From contig CAJYAD010000009.1 of assembly GCA_913064775.1 (NCBI GenBank), positions 80,957 through 144,956 on the forward strand: a stretch of DNA of 64,000 bases. The letters run 5' to 3'. Every line of letters starts with the position of its first letter. The first letter of the stretch is position 1. A program made the translations under genes and the position numbers. Shown one piece after another: positions 8,427 to 16,367 of the stretch. The notes beneath the pieces are model-generated. The model was not told the DNA's origin and searched no databases. It saw only the letters and a list, made by a program, of their open reading frames with translations. This DNA comes from an uncultured Albidovulum sp. (GTDB taxonomy: Bacteria > Pseudomonadota > Alphaproteobacteria > Rhodobacterales > Rhodobacteraceae).

Positions 8427-10142
8427 TCACCCTTCGTCGCGCAGGAAGTCAAAGTCGCAGCCATCCGGCGCGGGCAGGACGTGGTCATGGTAAAGGCGCG
8501 CATAGCCGCGCTTCGGCGCCGTGGTCTGCGTGCCCGCCTTGGCCCACGCGGCGGCGCGGCGGGCCAGTTCCACCGCATCGACCAGCAGATCGATTCGCTT
8601 TTCGCGCGCCGACAGGCGGATCCGGTCGCCATCGCGCACCAGCGCCAGCGGCCCGCCGCCCGAGGCCTCGGGCGCCACATGCAGCACCACCGTGCCAAAG
8701 GCCGTCCCCGACATCCGCGCGTCCGAGATCCGCACCATGTCCTTCACCCCCTGCGCCGCCAGCTTGCGCGGGATCGGCAGATAGCCGGCCTCGGGCATCC
8801 CCGAAGCACTGCGCGGCCCGGCGTTCTGCAACACCAGCACATCCTCGGCCGTCACATCCAGATCCTGCGCATCGATCCGCTCGGCCAGATCCTCGAGCGA
8901 GGTGAAGACCACCGCGCGCCCCTCATGCTCCAGCAGCCCCGGCGTGGCGGCGGCGCGTTTCAGGATCGCGCCTTCGGGTGCCAGACTGCCGCGCAGGGCA
9001 ATCAGCCCACCCTCGGGCGCGACCGGATCGGTGGCCTCGCGGATCACCCCATGGTCGATCGGGTCGGCCAAAGGCCGCGACAGCCGCGCGCCCAGGGTTT
9101 CGCCGGTGATTGAGCCGCAGGTCGGATCAAGCTTCGGCGACAACGCCCGCAACACGCCTTCCAGCCCGCCGGCGCTGTGGAAATCCTCCATATAGCCGCG
9201 GCCCACGGGCTTGAGGTCAACCAGTACCGGGGTCTCGTCCGACATCCGATTGAACTCCTCCAGATCCAGCTTCATCCCGATCCGCCCGGCGATCGCCGCC
9301 AGGTGGATGACGGCATTGGTCGAGCCAGACACCCCCAGCAGCACCCGCAGCGCGTTGCGAATCGCGGCGGGGGTGACGATCTCGCGCGGCCGGGGGCCGC
9401 CGGTCTTGGCCATCTGCGCGGCCAGCGTGCCGGTTTCCTCGCAATTGCGCAGCCGGTCGGCATGAACTGCCGGGATCGCCGCCGATCCGGGCAGGATCAT
9501 GCCCATCGTCTCGGCCATTAGCGCCATGGTCGAGGCGGTGCCCATCACCGCGCAGGTGCCCGCGGTCACCGCAAGGCGGCCCTCGATCTGCTCGATCTCG
9601 TCGGCCGGGACGCGGCCCGCGCGAAAGCTGGCCCAGAAGCGCCGGCAATCGGTGCAGGCGCCGAGGCGCTCGCCCCGGTGGCGCCCGGTCATCATCGGCC
9701 CCGCCACCACCATTGCCGCCGGCTTGTTGGCCGAGATCGCGCCCATCAGCATCGCCGGCACAGTCTTGTCGCAGCCCCCCAGCAGCACCACCGAATCCAT
9801 CGGCTGGGCGCGGATCATCTCTTCCACCGTCATCGCCATCAGGTTGCGGTAAACCAGCGAGGTGGGCGACAGGAACACCTCGCCCAGCGAGATCACTGGA
9901 AAGACGATGGGTAGCGCGCCCGCCGCCAGCACACCGCGTTTCACCGCCTCGATCATCTCGGGGAAATGACGGTGGCAATTGTTGAAGCCGCTTTCCGAGG
10001 AACAGATGCCGACGATCGGCCGGTCCAACGCCGCGCCGGTATAGCCCATGGATTTCGCGAAGGACCGCCGCAGGTAGCGCGAGAAGTCGCGATCGCCGTA
10101 ATTGGTCAGCCCGCTCTCCAGGCCCTTGGGTTCGTAGGTCAT
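8427..10142 (-). CDS. IlvD/Edd-family dehydratase, probably sugar-acid (L-arabinonate-type)
   Basis: This 571-residue iron-sulfur dehydratase has cluster cysteines at Cys56, Cys124 (GGCDK) and Cys197 (GTCAV), with Lys126 at the position carbamylated in the pentonate dehydratases. The spacing and length match the L-arabinonate/D-xylonate dehydratase branch (about 570-580 residues) rather than dihydroxyacid dehydratase IlvD (about 610). The reaction would be dehydration of a sugar acid to a 2-keto-3-deoxy acid. No transporter or aldolase for a pentose pathway is nearby, so the exact substrate is unassigned. The ORF opens with ATG 10142. Confidence 0.85.
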   Translation of the reverse strand: MTYEPKGLESGLTNYGDRDFSRYLRRSFAKSMGYTGAALDRPIVGICSSESGFNNCHRHFPEMIEAVKRGVLAAGALPIVFPVISLGEVFLSPTSLVYRNLMAMTVEEMIRAQPMDSVVLLGGCDKTVPAMLMGAISANKPAAMVVAGPMMTGRHRGERLGACTDCRRFWASFRAGRVPADEIEQIEGRLAVTAGTCAVMGTASTMALMAETMGMILPGSAAIPAVHADRLRNCEETGTLAAQMAKTGGPRPREIVTPAAIRNALRVLLGVSGSTNAVIHLAAIAGRIGMKLDLEEFNRMSDETPVLVDLKPVGRGYMEDFHSAGGLEGVLRALSPKLDPTCGSITGETLGARLSRPLADPIDHGVIREATDPVAPEGGLIALRGSLAPEGAILKRAAATPGLLEHEGRAVVFTSLEDLAERIDAQDLDVTAEDVLVLQNAGPRSASGMPEAGYLPIPRKLAAQGVKDMVRISDARMSGTAFGTVVLHVAPEASGGGPLALVRDGDRIRLSAREKRIDLLVDAVELARRAAAWAKAGTQTTAPKRGYARLYHDHVLPAPDGCDFDFLRDEG

Positions 10143-10385
10143 GCGGCGGCTCCCGGTGTCAGGCGATGGCAGAGGTGGTTCTGCTCAAGGTAGCCGAAGA
10201 CGGGCGGGTTGCCAGCCGGGTCATTGTCCCGAATGCGCGAGTCGCGCGACCCTTCGGGCAACGGGCTGTCGTGGGGGTCCACGCTTCGACGGCCGGGAAG
10301 CCGCTTCCTGCGATGTCCGCAACGCAAGGAATCCTGCGGACAATCACCAGACATGCGCACAAGCGCATCGAAGTTTCAGGCTACG
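10143..10385. other. intergenic stretch before tRNA-Lys
   Basis: No gene is seen. An 8-bp perfect inverted repeat (TGTCCGCA at 10314-10321, TGCGGACA at 10335-10342) sits downstream of the tRNA on its own strand and may end or process its transcript. Confidence 0.4.
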
Positions 10386-10461
10386 TGGTGAGCCGTGCAG
10401 GATTCGAACCTGCGACCCACTGATTAAAAGTCAGTTGCTCTACCAACTGAGCTAACGGCCC
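10386..10461 (-). tRNA. tRNA-Lys (anticodon TTT)
   Basis: The 76-base cloverleaf has acceptor GGGCCGT/ACGGCTC, the D-arm core AGCTCAGTTGGTAGAGC, anticodon loop CTTTTAA between ACTGA and TCAGT, the T-arm core GTTCGAATC, and an encoded CCA. Confidence 0.97.
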
Positions 10462-10474
10462 ACGCACCGGCGTT

Positions 10475-10503
10475 TCATTAGAAGGAGCGCCTGGGGGGGT
10501 CAA
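10475..10503 (-). promoter_or_regulatory. sigma70 promoter of tRNA-Lys
   Basis: On the minus strand TTGACC (10498-10503) and TAATGA (10475-10480) are 17 bases apart, ending 13 bases before the mature 5' end of the tRNA. Confidence 0.7.
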
Positions 10504-10568
10504 GAGGATAGCCGCGAAAATCTTGGTAGCACTGGCAAAAAGTTTGGGTGGGGGATATATGGCGGCAC

Positions 10569-11414
10569 ATGAAGAACGCGCTCCACCCTGCTGCCCAAGG
10601 CCTGCCGTTCATGAAAATGCACGGCGCAGGCAACGACTTCGTGGTCATCGACCAGCGGGGCCGGGGGGATATGGTCACGGCCGTCCTGGCGCGGGCGCTG
10701 GGCGACCGCCACCGCGGGGTGGGATTCGATCAGCTCTGCACCATCGGCGACGATGCGCAGGCCGATGCGCGGCTGGTGTTCTGGAATGCCGACGGCACGA
10801 TCGCGGGCGCCTGCGGCAACGCCACCCGCTGCGTCGCGCGCCACCTGATGGACGAAAGCGGCCGCGACCGGCTGGAATTGCGCACCGAACGCGGCCTGCT
10901 GACCGCCGAGGATGCGGGCGGCGGGCTGACCCGCGTCAACATGGGCCAGCCGCAGCTGAACTGGGCCGAGGTGCCGCTGGCGCATGCCATGGACACGCTG
11001 CACCTGCCCTTGGCGGGCGATCCCGCGGCGGTGGGCATCGGCAACCCGCATTGCGTGTTCTTCGTCGAGGATGCCGAGGCGGTCGATGTCGCGGGGCTGG
11101 GCGCCAAGGCCGAACATGACCCGCTGTTCCCGCAGCGCACCAATGTGGAATTCGCCTCGCCCCTCGGCCCCGACCGGCTGCGCATGCGGGTCTGGGAGCG
11201 CGGCACGGGAATCACCCTGGCCTGCGGCTCGGGCATCTGCGCCACCGCCGTCGCCGCCGCGCGGCGCGGGCTGACCGGGCGGCAGGTGACGGTCGTGGTG
11301 GATGGCGGCACGCTGTCCGTCGACTGGCGCGACGATGGCGTCTGGCTGACCGGCCCTACCGCGCATGTCTTCGACGGGGTGCTCAGCCCCGCCTTCCTTG
11401 CCGCGCTGGCATGA
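10569..11414 (+). CDS. dapF: diaminopimelate epimerase
   Basis: DapF interconverts LL- and meso-diaminopimelate for lysine and peptidoglycan synthesis by a two-cysteine mechanism. The 281-residue protein has both catalytic cysteines, Cys82 in GACGNATRC and Cys219 in ACGSGICAT, and the opening [14 protein letters not shown] chose ATG 10569 rather than an upstream in-frame GTG at 10548; the ribosome site is weak for both. The gene overlaps mtaB by ATGA, so the two are coupled. Confidence 0.96.
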   Translation: MKNALHPAAQGLPFMKMHGAGNDFVVIDQRGRGDMVTAVLARALGDRHRGVGFDQLCTIGDDAQADARLVFWNADGTIAGACGNATRCVARHLMDESGRDRLELRTERGLLTAEDAGGGLTRVNMGQPQLNWAEVPLAHAMDTLHLPLAGDPAAVGIGNPHCVFFVEDAEAVDVAGLGAKAEHDPLFPQRTNVEFASPLGPDRLRMRVWERGTGITLACGSGICATAVAAARRGLTGRQVTVVVDGGTLSVDWRDDGVWLTGPTAHVFDGVLSPAFLAALA

Positions 11415-12661
11415 AGGCGCCGGTCTTCTCCACCCTCGGCTGCCGCCTCAACGCCTATGAGACCGAGGCGATGAAGGAGCTTGCCGCCGAAGCCGGGCTT
11501 GATGATCTGGTGGTCGTCAACACCTGCGCGGTCACCGCCGAGGCCGTGCGCAAGGCCAAGCAAGAGATCCGCCGCCTCGCGCGCGAAAACCCGGGCGCCC
11601 ACCTTGTCGTCACCGGCTGCGCCGCCCAGACCGAACCCGAGACCTTCGCCGCCATGCCCGAGGTCGCCCGCGTCATCGGCAATGCCGAGAAGATGGAATC
11701 CGCCACCTGGGCGCAGATGGCCCCCGACTGGGTGGGCGAGACCGAGCGCGTGCAGGTCGACGACATCATGTCGGTGCGCGAGACCGCGGGCCACATGATC
11801 GACGGCTTCGGCCGCCACCGCGCCTATGTGCAGGTGCAGAACGGCTGCGACCACCGCTGCACCTTCTGCATCATCCCCTACGGGCGGGGCAATTCGCGCT
11901 CGGTCCCCGCGGGGGTGGTGGTCGAGCAGATCAAGCGGCTGGTCGATCGCGGCTTTCAGGAGGTGGTGCTGACCGGGGTGGATCTGACCTCCTGGGGCGC
12001 CGATCTGCCGGGCACGCCGCGGCTGGGCGATCTGGTGATGCGGATCCTGCGGCTGGTGCCGGATCTGGCGCGGCTGCGGATCAGCTCGATCGATTCGATC
12101 GAGGCGGATGAGAACCTGATGCTGGCGATCGCCACCGAAGCCCGGCTGATGCCGCATCTGCATCTGTCGCTGCAGGCCGGCGACAACATGATCCTGAAGC
12201 GGATGAAACGCCGCCACCTGCGCGACGATGCGATCGCCTTCTGCCAAGAGGCCCGCCGCCTGCGCCCCGACATCGCCTTCGGCGCCGACATCATCGCCGG
12301 CTTCCCCACGGAAACCGAGGCGATGTTCGAAAACTCTCTGAAGCTGGTCGAGGACTGCGGCCTGACCTGGCTGCACGTCTTTCCCTACAGCCCGCGCAAC
12401 GGCACCCCGGCGGCGCGAATGCCGCAGGTCAAAGGCCCCGCGATCCGCGCGCGCGCCGCCCGGCTGCGCGCGGCGGGCGAGGCACAGGTGGCCGCCTATC
12501 TGGCAACCCAACAAGGCCGGACCCATCCGGTGCTGATGGAAGGCCCCCGCATGGGCCGCACCCCGCAATTCGCCGAGGTGGATTTCATCACCGACCAGCC
12601 CGAAGGCCAGATCGTGACCGCCACGATCACCGGCATCAACGGCCAGCGCCTGACGGCCTGA
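11411..12661 (+). CDS. mtaB: tRNA t6A37 methylthiotransferase
   Basis: MtaB converts t6A to ms2t6A at position 37 of ANN-decoding tRNAs, using two 4Fe-4S clusters. The 416-residue protein has the UPF0004 cysteines Cys11, Cys39 and Cys70 and the radical-SAM triad Cys146-x3-Cys150-x2-Cys153 in GCDHRCTFC, followed by a C-terminal TRAM-like region. The NTCAV and VTGCAAQ contexts and the length fit MtaB better than MiaB. It overlaps dapF by four bases. It converges on trmO, which modifies the same base. Confidence 0.93.
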   Translation: MKAPVFSTLGCRLNAYETEAMKELAAEAGLDDLVVVNTCAVTAEAVRKAKQEIRRLARENPGAHLVVTGCAAQTEPETFAAMPEVARVIGNAEKMESATWAQMAPDWVGETERVQVDDIMSVRETAGHMIDGFGRHRAYVQVQNGCDHRCTFCIIPYGRGNSRSVPAGVVVEQIKRLVDRGFQEVVLTGVDLTSWGADLPGTPRLGDLVMRILRLVPDLARLRISSIDSIEADENLMLAIATEARLMPHLHLSLQAGDNMILKRMKRRHLRDDAIAFCQEARRLRPDIAFGADIIAGFPTETEAMFENSLKLVEDCGLTWLHVFPYSPRNGTPAARMPQVKGPAIRARAARLRAAGEAQVAAYLATQQGRTHPVLMEGPRMGRTPQFAEVDFITDQPEGQIVTATITGINGQRLTA

Positions 12662-12670
12662 CCCCACTTG

Positions 12671-12723
12671 ACGCTTTCTTTCTGGCAAAAATATCCCGGG
12701 GGTTTGGGGGCAGCGCCCCCACC
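12671..12723 (+). repeat. dispersed 3'-end hairpin element, copy 2
   Basis: The copy has a TTTCTTTCTGGC arm, the core AAAATATCCCGGGGGTTT, and the hairpin GGGGGCAGCGCCCCC at 12706-12720. It lies between the convergent mtaB and trmO genes and probably ends transcription on both strands. Confidence 0.65.
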
Positions 12724-12763
12724 GACGCGAAGGACTGCGCGCCCGGCTAGACTGCGCGCCCGG

Positions 12764-13246
12764 CTAGGTCGCCGGCGGGATGTCGACGGCGTCGATCCAG
12801 GGCTTGATGTCGACCAGCGGCGTGCCGTCGAAGCAATCCAGCGCATCGACCTGCAGCACGCCCGTCTCCGCGTCGACCGCCAGCATCGTCACCACGCCCA
12901 GCGACACCGGATTGGGCCGCACCGGCGAGCGCAGCGAAAAGGTGCCACGCAGGACCCCGGAATGGGCCGGGGTCTGCACGATCAGATCGCGCCGCGCCTC
13001 GTTCATCCAGTACAGCAGGATCACTTTCGATCCAGCCGTCAGACCCGTCAGACCCAAGCGGTAGGGCGCATCCAGCTCGACCCGGAAATCACCGCCCCGT
13101 TCGCGCGCCCGGGCCAGGTTGTGTGGGCAGTCGCCGCGCCGCCAGGGGCTGCGCAGACGGCCGATGAAGGTGATACCCGCATCCGGCGTGGCACCGGGAT
13201 CGAAGCCCAGCTCAACCTCGCCTGGCCGCGTCTCATGCCCGCTCAT
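12764..13246 (-). CDS. trmO: tRNA m6t6A37 methyltransferase, TsaA/TrmO family
   Basis: This 160-residue TsaA-domain protein has the signature GTFSLRSPVRPNPVSL at 101-116 and a late DGTPLVDIKPW segment. TrmO uses SAM to N6-methylate t6A37 in tRNA-Thr(GGU). E. coli TrmO is longer because of a C-terminal domain that is missing here, so this is the single-domain form. The ATG overlaps the stop of the upstream LacI-family gene (ATGA), which implies cotranscription with a regulator that has no obvious link to tRNA. Confidence 0.88.
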   Translation of the reverse strand: MSGHETRPGEVELGFDPGATPDAGITFIGRLRSPWRRGDCPHNLARARERGGDFRVELDAPYRLGLTGLTAGSKVILLYWMNEARRDLIVQTPAHSGVLRGTFSLRSPVRPNPVSLGVVTMLAVDAETGVLQVDALDCFDGTPLVDIKPWIDAVDIPPAT

Positions 13247-14268
13247 GCCGTCTTCCTGATCGTGTCGCCGGGGTCGAGGCGCGGCGTCAGCTCAACCGTG
13301 ACGCCCGGCGCGTCGCCTGCCTTGCCGGCGATGATTTCGGCGGCGCCGCGGCCGATCTCGATCCGGCAGGCATCCATCGTCGCCAGCCGGCAAGGTAGAC
13401 CATCCAGCAGCTCAACCCCGTTGAAGCCAGCAAGCCCCAGCCGCCCGGGCACGTCGATCCCTTGCTCCAGACACCACAGCAATCCGCCGCCGCCGATCAT
13501 ATCATTGGAATAATAGATGAAATCCAGATCCGGGGTGCGCGCCAAAACGGCCTCGGTCATCTCGCGGCCCTTCAGCAGCGCCGATCCGCCGGAATAGAAT
13601 TCGCGATCTGCCAGCGTCAGCCCGGCCTCGGCCAGAGCGGCCTCAAACCCCTGCATCCGTTTGCGCGCGCGGTGGTCATTGGGCATCTGGGTGCCCAGAA
13701 AGGCGATGCGCCGATAGCCCGCCGCCAGGATCGCCTTGGCCATCTCGCGCCCGGCCCGCAGATGCGAGATGCCGACCATCGAATCCACCGGCGTGCCGTC
13801 GACATCCATGATCTCGACCACCGGCACGCCGGCATTTGCCAGCATCGCCCGCGCCGCATCGCTGTGCTCGATCCCCGCCACGATCAACCCCGAGGGCCGC
13901 CAGGACAGCATCTCGTAGATCACCCGGTCCTCGCGTTCGGGCAGGTAGTTGGTCACCCCCACCACCGGCTGCAGCCCGGTGCCTTCCAATTCGTCCGAAA
14001 TTCCGCGCAGCACCTCGGGGAAGACCATGTTGGACAGCGACGGAATGATCACCCCCACCAGGTTCACCCGCTGCGAGGCCAGCCCCCCGGCGATCCGGTT
14101 CGGCACATAGCCCAGCGCCTTCGCCGCCTCCAACACCCGCGCGCGGGTCGCTACCGACACCTCGCCGCGGTTGCGCAACACCCGGCTGACGGTCATTTCC
14201 GACACGCCCGAGGCTTCGGACACGTCGCGAAGCGTCAGCGTGCGGCGTTTGGGGGGGTGGGTGGTCAA
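13243..14268 (-). CDS. LacI-family transcriptional regulator (GntR/gluconate-type)
   Basis: The 341-residue protein has a LacI helix-turn-helix at about 11-31 (TLRDVSEASGVSEMTVSRVL) and a periplasmic-binding-protein-like effector domain with the HRARKRMQGF and SNDMIGGGGL segments seen in gluconate-repressor-like members. The natural effector is not evident and no sugar operon is adjacent. A LacI/GntR-like half-palindrome (GTTAGCGATAAA) about 35 bases upstream suggests autoregulation. It is translationally coupled to trmO downstream. Confidence 0.88.
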   Translation of the reverse strand: MTTHPPKRRTLTLRDVSEASGVSEMTVSRVLRNRGEVSVATRARVLEAAKALGYVPNRIAGGLASQRVNLVGVIIPSLSNMVFPEVLRGISDELEGTGLQPVVGVTNYLPEREDRVIYEMLSWRPSGLIVAGIEHSDAARAMLANAGVPVVEIMDVDGTPVDSMVGISHLRAGREMAKAILAAGYRRIAFLGTQMPNDHRARKRMQGFEAALAEAGLTLADREFYSGGSALLKGREMTEAVLARTPDLDFIYYSNDMIGGGGLLWCLEQGIDVPGRLGLAGFNGVELLDGLPCRLATMDACRIEIGRGAAEIIAGKAGDAPGVTVELTPRLDPGDTIRKTA

Positions 14269-14301
14269 TGGCGTGTGTCCAGATAATGCGCTGTCAGCCC
14301 C

Positions 14302-14315
14302 TTGTTAGCGATAAA
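14302..14315. promoter_or_regulatory. candidate LacI/GntR-type operator
   Basis: TTGTTAGCGATAAA resembles the TGTTAGCGCTAACA palindrome of gluconate-type LacI regulators, with a perfect left half and a degenerate right half. It lies 34-47 bases upstream of the LacI-family start. Confidence 0.4.
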
Positions 14316-14362
14316 GGCCGCGTCTTCCAAGACACCCGGCGCCCCGCCCGGCGCGAGACGGC

Positions 14363-14391
14363 TTGCACGCCGGCCGCTTTGCCCGCAAATA
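14363..14391 (+). promoter_or_regulatory. possible promoter of tRNA-Arg
   Basis: TTGCAC (14363-14368) and CAAATA (14386-14391) are 17 bases apart, 10 bases before the mature tRNA 5' end. The match is moderate. Confidence 0.4.
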
Positions 14392-14401
14392 GAATAGGCG
14401 T

Positions 14402-14478
14402 GGTCCCGTGGCTCAACTGGATAGAGCAGCCCCCTCCTAAGGGGCAGGTTACAGGTTCGAATCCTGTCGGGATCACCA
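14402..14478 (+). tRNA. tRNA-Arg (anticodon CCT)
   Basis: The 77-base cloverleaf has acceptor GGTCCCG/CGGGATC (one G-T pair), anticodon loop CTCCTAA within GCCCC/GGGGC, T-arm core GTTCGAATC and an encoded CCA. It reads the rare AGG codon. Confidence 0.96.
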
Positions 14479-14642
14479 ACCTATCGCTTGCCGAGCGGGC
14501 TGCTTGCTGCCGCGCCCCCTAGGAAAATTCATGCGTTTGGCTCGAAGCGAGTTCGAAACCCGATTGACCCTGGCCATTGCGGAATATCGATCTGCCGCTC
14601 TGGTTTTCGGCTCAGCACGGCGCTCTGACGCGCTATTGGAGC

Positions 14643-15839
14643 TCAATCCCGTACTGTGAAACGCCGCAAAGCCCAGGCGGTGCCGGCAAGCGCGATGATC
14701 GTCAGCCCGTAGACATAGGTGGTAAGTTTCAGGCCCAGTTCAGGCATCGCCATGCCGGCCAGAAGCGCGGGAAGGCCGAAGGCGGTGTAGCTGACGGTGA
14801 AAAGTGCCGCGAACAATTCCCCGCGCTCCCCCGGCCCGACCGTCGGGATGATCGAGCGCATGGCACCGTAGAAGCTTAGCCCGAAACCAAGGCCGGCAAC
14901 CAATACGCTTGCCCCATAGAAGGCGAAGCTGCCGGTGCCGACGGCGGCAAGCGAAAGCGCCGTTCCAATCGCCAGCGCGGCGCTGCCGATCAGGGTGATC
15001 TGCCGGGCGGTGTGATTGCGCATCGAGAAGCTGGCGATCGCCCCGGCGCCACCCAGCAGGCTTACCACCGCCCCCTGTGCCAGTTCGTTGTGCTGGCCGA
15101 AGATCTGCGAAACGATCGGTGCGCCGAGCGACAGGTAAAGCCCCCCGGTCGCCCAGCTTGCGATCACCGCGGGCGCGCTGCGGAAAAATACGTCGCGGGC
15201 GCTGATGGGAACGCCGACCCGGGGGCGCAGCGATGCCAAAAGCCCTTCGTGGCGCGGCGCGGTTTCGGGCGGTAGCCACACCAGAAGCGACAGCGCAAGG
15301 AAAGCGAGGCCAAGCATCTCGAACATGATGCTGCGCGGCGCCGGCAGGTAATCCAGGATGAAGCCCGCAAGAAGCGCGCCCAGGGCCAACCCAAGAAGCG
15401 GCGTGACCGAGTTCCAGATCGCCGCCGCCCCGGGCCGGTTGGCAGGTTCAAGATCCGTCGAGGTGGCATTCAGGGTCGACAGCAGAAGACCACTTGCCAC
15501 CCCCTGCAGCACCCGCGTCAACAACAGGGCCGTCACGGTCTCGGCCCAAAGGAAACCGACCATGCTGAGCGCCAGCAGAAAAAACCCGGTCGACAGCACC
15601 GGGCGGCGACCAAGGTGGTCCGAAATGCTGCCCGCGATCAGAAGCGTGACGAGAAGTGCCGCCGCGTAGATCGCGAAGATGCCGGTCATCGCGGCGGTCG
15701 AGAACCCGATCTTGGCCTGCAGCACCGGATAGAACGGCGAGGGCGCGCTGGCCCCCGCCATCATCAGCAGCAATCCGGTCAGGATCAGGTAAAAGCCCGC
15801 GCGGCGAGGGCGCGGCGTCGAAATATCTGTCGCGGTCAT
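14643..15839 (-). CDS. MFS transporter (drug-efflux-like)
   Basis: This 398-residue major facilitator protein has about 12 hydrophobic segments. The motif-A region SISDHLGRRPVLSTG lies between helices 2 and 3, and the sequence is typical of the arabinose-efflux/drug:proton antiporter group. The start at 15839 gives the usual cytoplasmic N-tail; an in-frame upstream ATG at 15917 would cross the operator and is rejected. It is divergent from an ArsR-family gene, and the gap holds two copies of TGGTTC-N10-GAACCA, so ArsR control of this exporter is likely. The exported compound is unknown. Confidence 0.85.
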   Translation of the reverse strand: MTATDISTPRPRRAGFYLILTGLLLMMAGASAPSPFYPVLQAKIGFSTAAMTGIFAIYAAALLVTLLIAGSISDHLGRRPVLSTGFFLLALSMVGFLWAETVTALLLTRVLQGVASGLLLSTLNATSTDLEPANRPGAAAIWNSVTPLLGLALGALLAGFILDYLPAPRSIMFEMLGLAFLALSLLVWLPPETAPRHEGLLASLRPRVGVPISARDVFFRSAPAVIASWATGGLYLSLGAPIVSQIFGQHNELAQGAVVSLLGGAGAIASFSMRNHTARQITLIGSAALAIGTALSLAAVGTGSFAFYGASVLVAGLGFGLSFYGAMRSIIPTVGPGERGELFAALFTVSYTAFGLPALLAGMAMPELGLKLTTYVYGLTIIALAGTAWALRRFTVRD

Positions 15840-15894
15840 CGGGCGTCTTTCCAGCAAGGGGCGTGGCACCCGGGGCGCGGGATGCAGATGCCGT

Positions 15895-15916
15895 TGGTTC
15901 GAATCTTTTCGAACCA
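15895..15916. promoter_or_regulatory. ArsR operator, copy 1 (9-bp arms)
   Basis: TGGTTCGAA (15895-15903), TCTT, TTCGAACCA (15908-15916) forms a perfect 22-bp palindrome. It lies 56 bases upstream of the MFS start and shares TGGTTC-N10-GAACCA with copy 2. Confidence 0.75.
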
Positions 15917-15937
15917 CTTTTTACTCGCGAACCGCAG

Positions 15938-15961
15938 ATGGTTCAACTATTATCGAACCAT
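15938..15961. promoter_or_regulatory. ArsR operator, copy 2, overlapping the arsR-type start codon
   Basis: ATGGTTC (15938-15944) and GAACCAT (15955-15961) flank a 10-base spacer that contains TATTAT (15948-15953), a good -10 element. The right arm runs into the ATG at 15960. Centres of the two copies are 44 bases apart, about four helical turns. Confidence 0.7.
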
Positions 15962-16298
15962 GATCGCCGATCCCGACCTTCCGCATCCCGACCGGGCCGC
16001 GCTGGACCTGCCCCAGGTTCTCTTTGCGCTCAGCGATCCCGGTCGTCTGGCCATCGCCCGCCAGCTTGGCAGCGGCCCGATGGAGGCTGCGGCCTGCGCG
16101 CCTTGCGGCGCGGACATGCCCAAAGCGACAAAATCCCATATGCTCAAGGTGCTGCGCGAGGCCGGCGTGATCCGCAACATGCCCAATCCACAGCGCCGCG
16201 GCCGCCTGCTGACCCTGCGCCGCGAGGATCTGGAGGCGCGCTTTCCCGGCCTGATCGAGGCCATCCTTGCCGCCGAAGAGGCGCCGGCCAAACGCTGA
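15960..16298 (+). CDS. ArsR-family winged-helix repressor
   Basis: This 112-residue protein has an ArsR-type helix-turn-helix (recognition helix near 56-71, KATKSHMLKVLREAGVI) and a Cys46-x2-Cys49 pair just before it. It probably represses itself and the divergent MFS exporter through the twin palindromes. There is no ribosome site before ATG 15960, and a TATTAT lies seven bases upstream, so the mRNA may be leaderless. The CxxC pair could sense a metal or thiol-reactive compound, but this is inference; many members with this motif have no known ligand. Confidence 0.85.
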   Translation: MIADPDLPHPDRAALDLPQVLFALSDPGRLAIARQLGSGPMEAAACAPCGADMPKATKSHMLKVLREAGVIRNMPNPQRRGRLLTLRREDLEARFPGLIEAILAAEEAPAKR

Positions 16299-16316
16299 AA
16301 CCGGTCCCTACGACAA

Positions 16317-16342
16317 ACGCGGCCAACGATGACCGGCCGCGT
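16317..16342. terminator. bidirectional terminator between arsR-type gene and purU
   Basis: An 8-bp perfect stem (ACGCGGCC at 16317-16324, GGCCGCGT at 16335-16342) with a 10-nt loop sits between convergent genes. Confidence 0.65.
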
Positions 16343-16367
16343 CGCAATCGCCTCTGACGCCCGCGCC

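Noticed and set aside
10166..10423. 85-codon plus-strand frame running into tRNA-Lys
   Set aside because: It overlaps the tRNA gene antisense and ends in the RAGFEPATH-type translation typical of tRNA antisense frames.
10730..12688. Very long open frame (652 codons) on the minus strand across dapF and mtaB
   Set aside because: It is antisense to two enzymes with complete catalytic motifs and has no recognisable motif of its own; long antisense frames are common at this G+C content.
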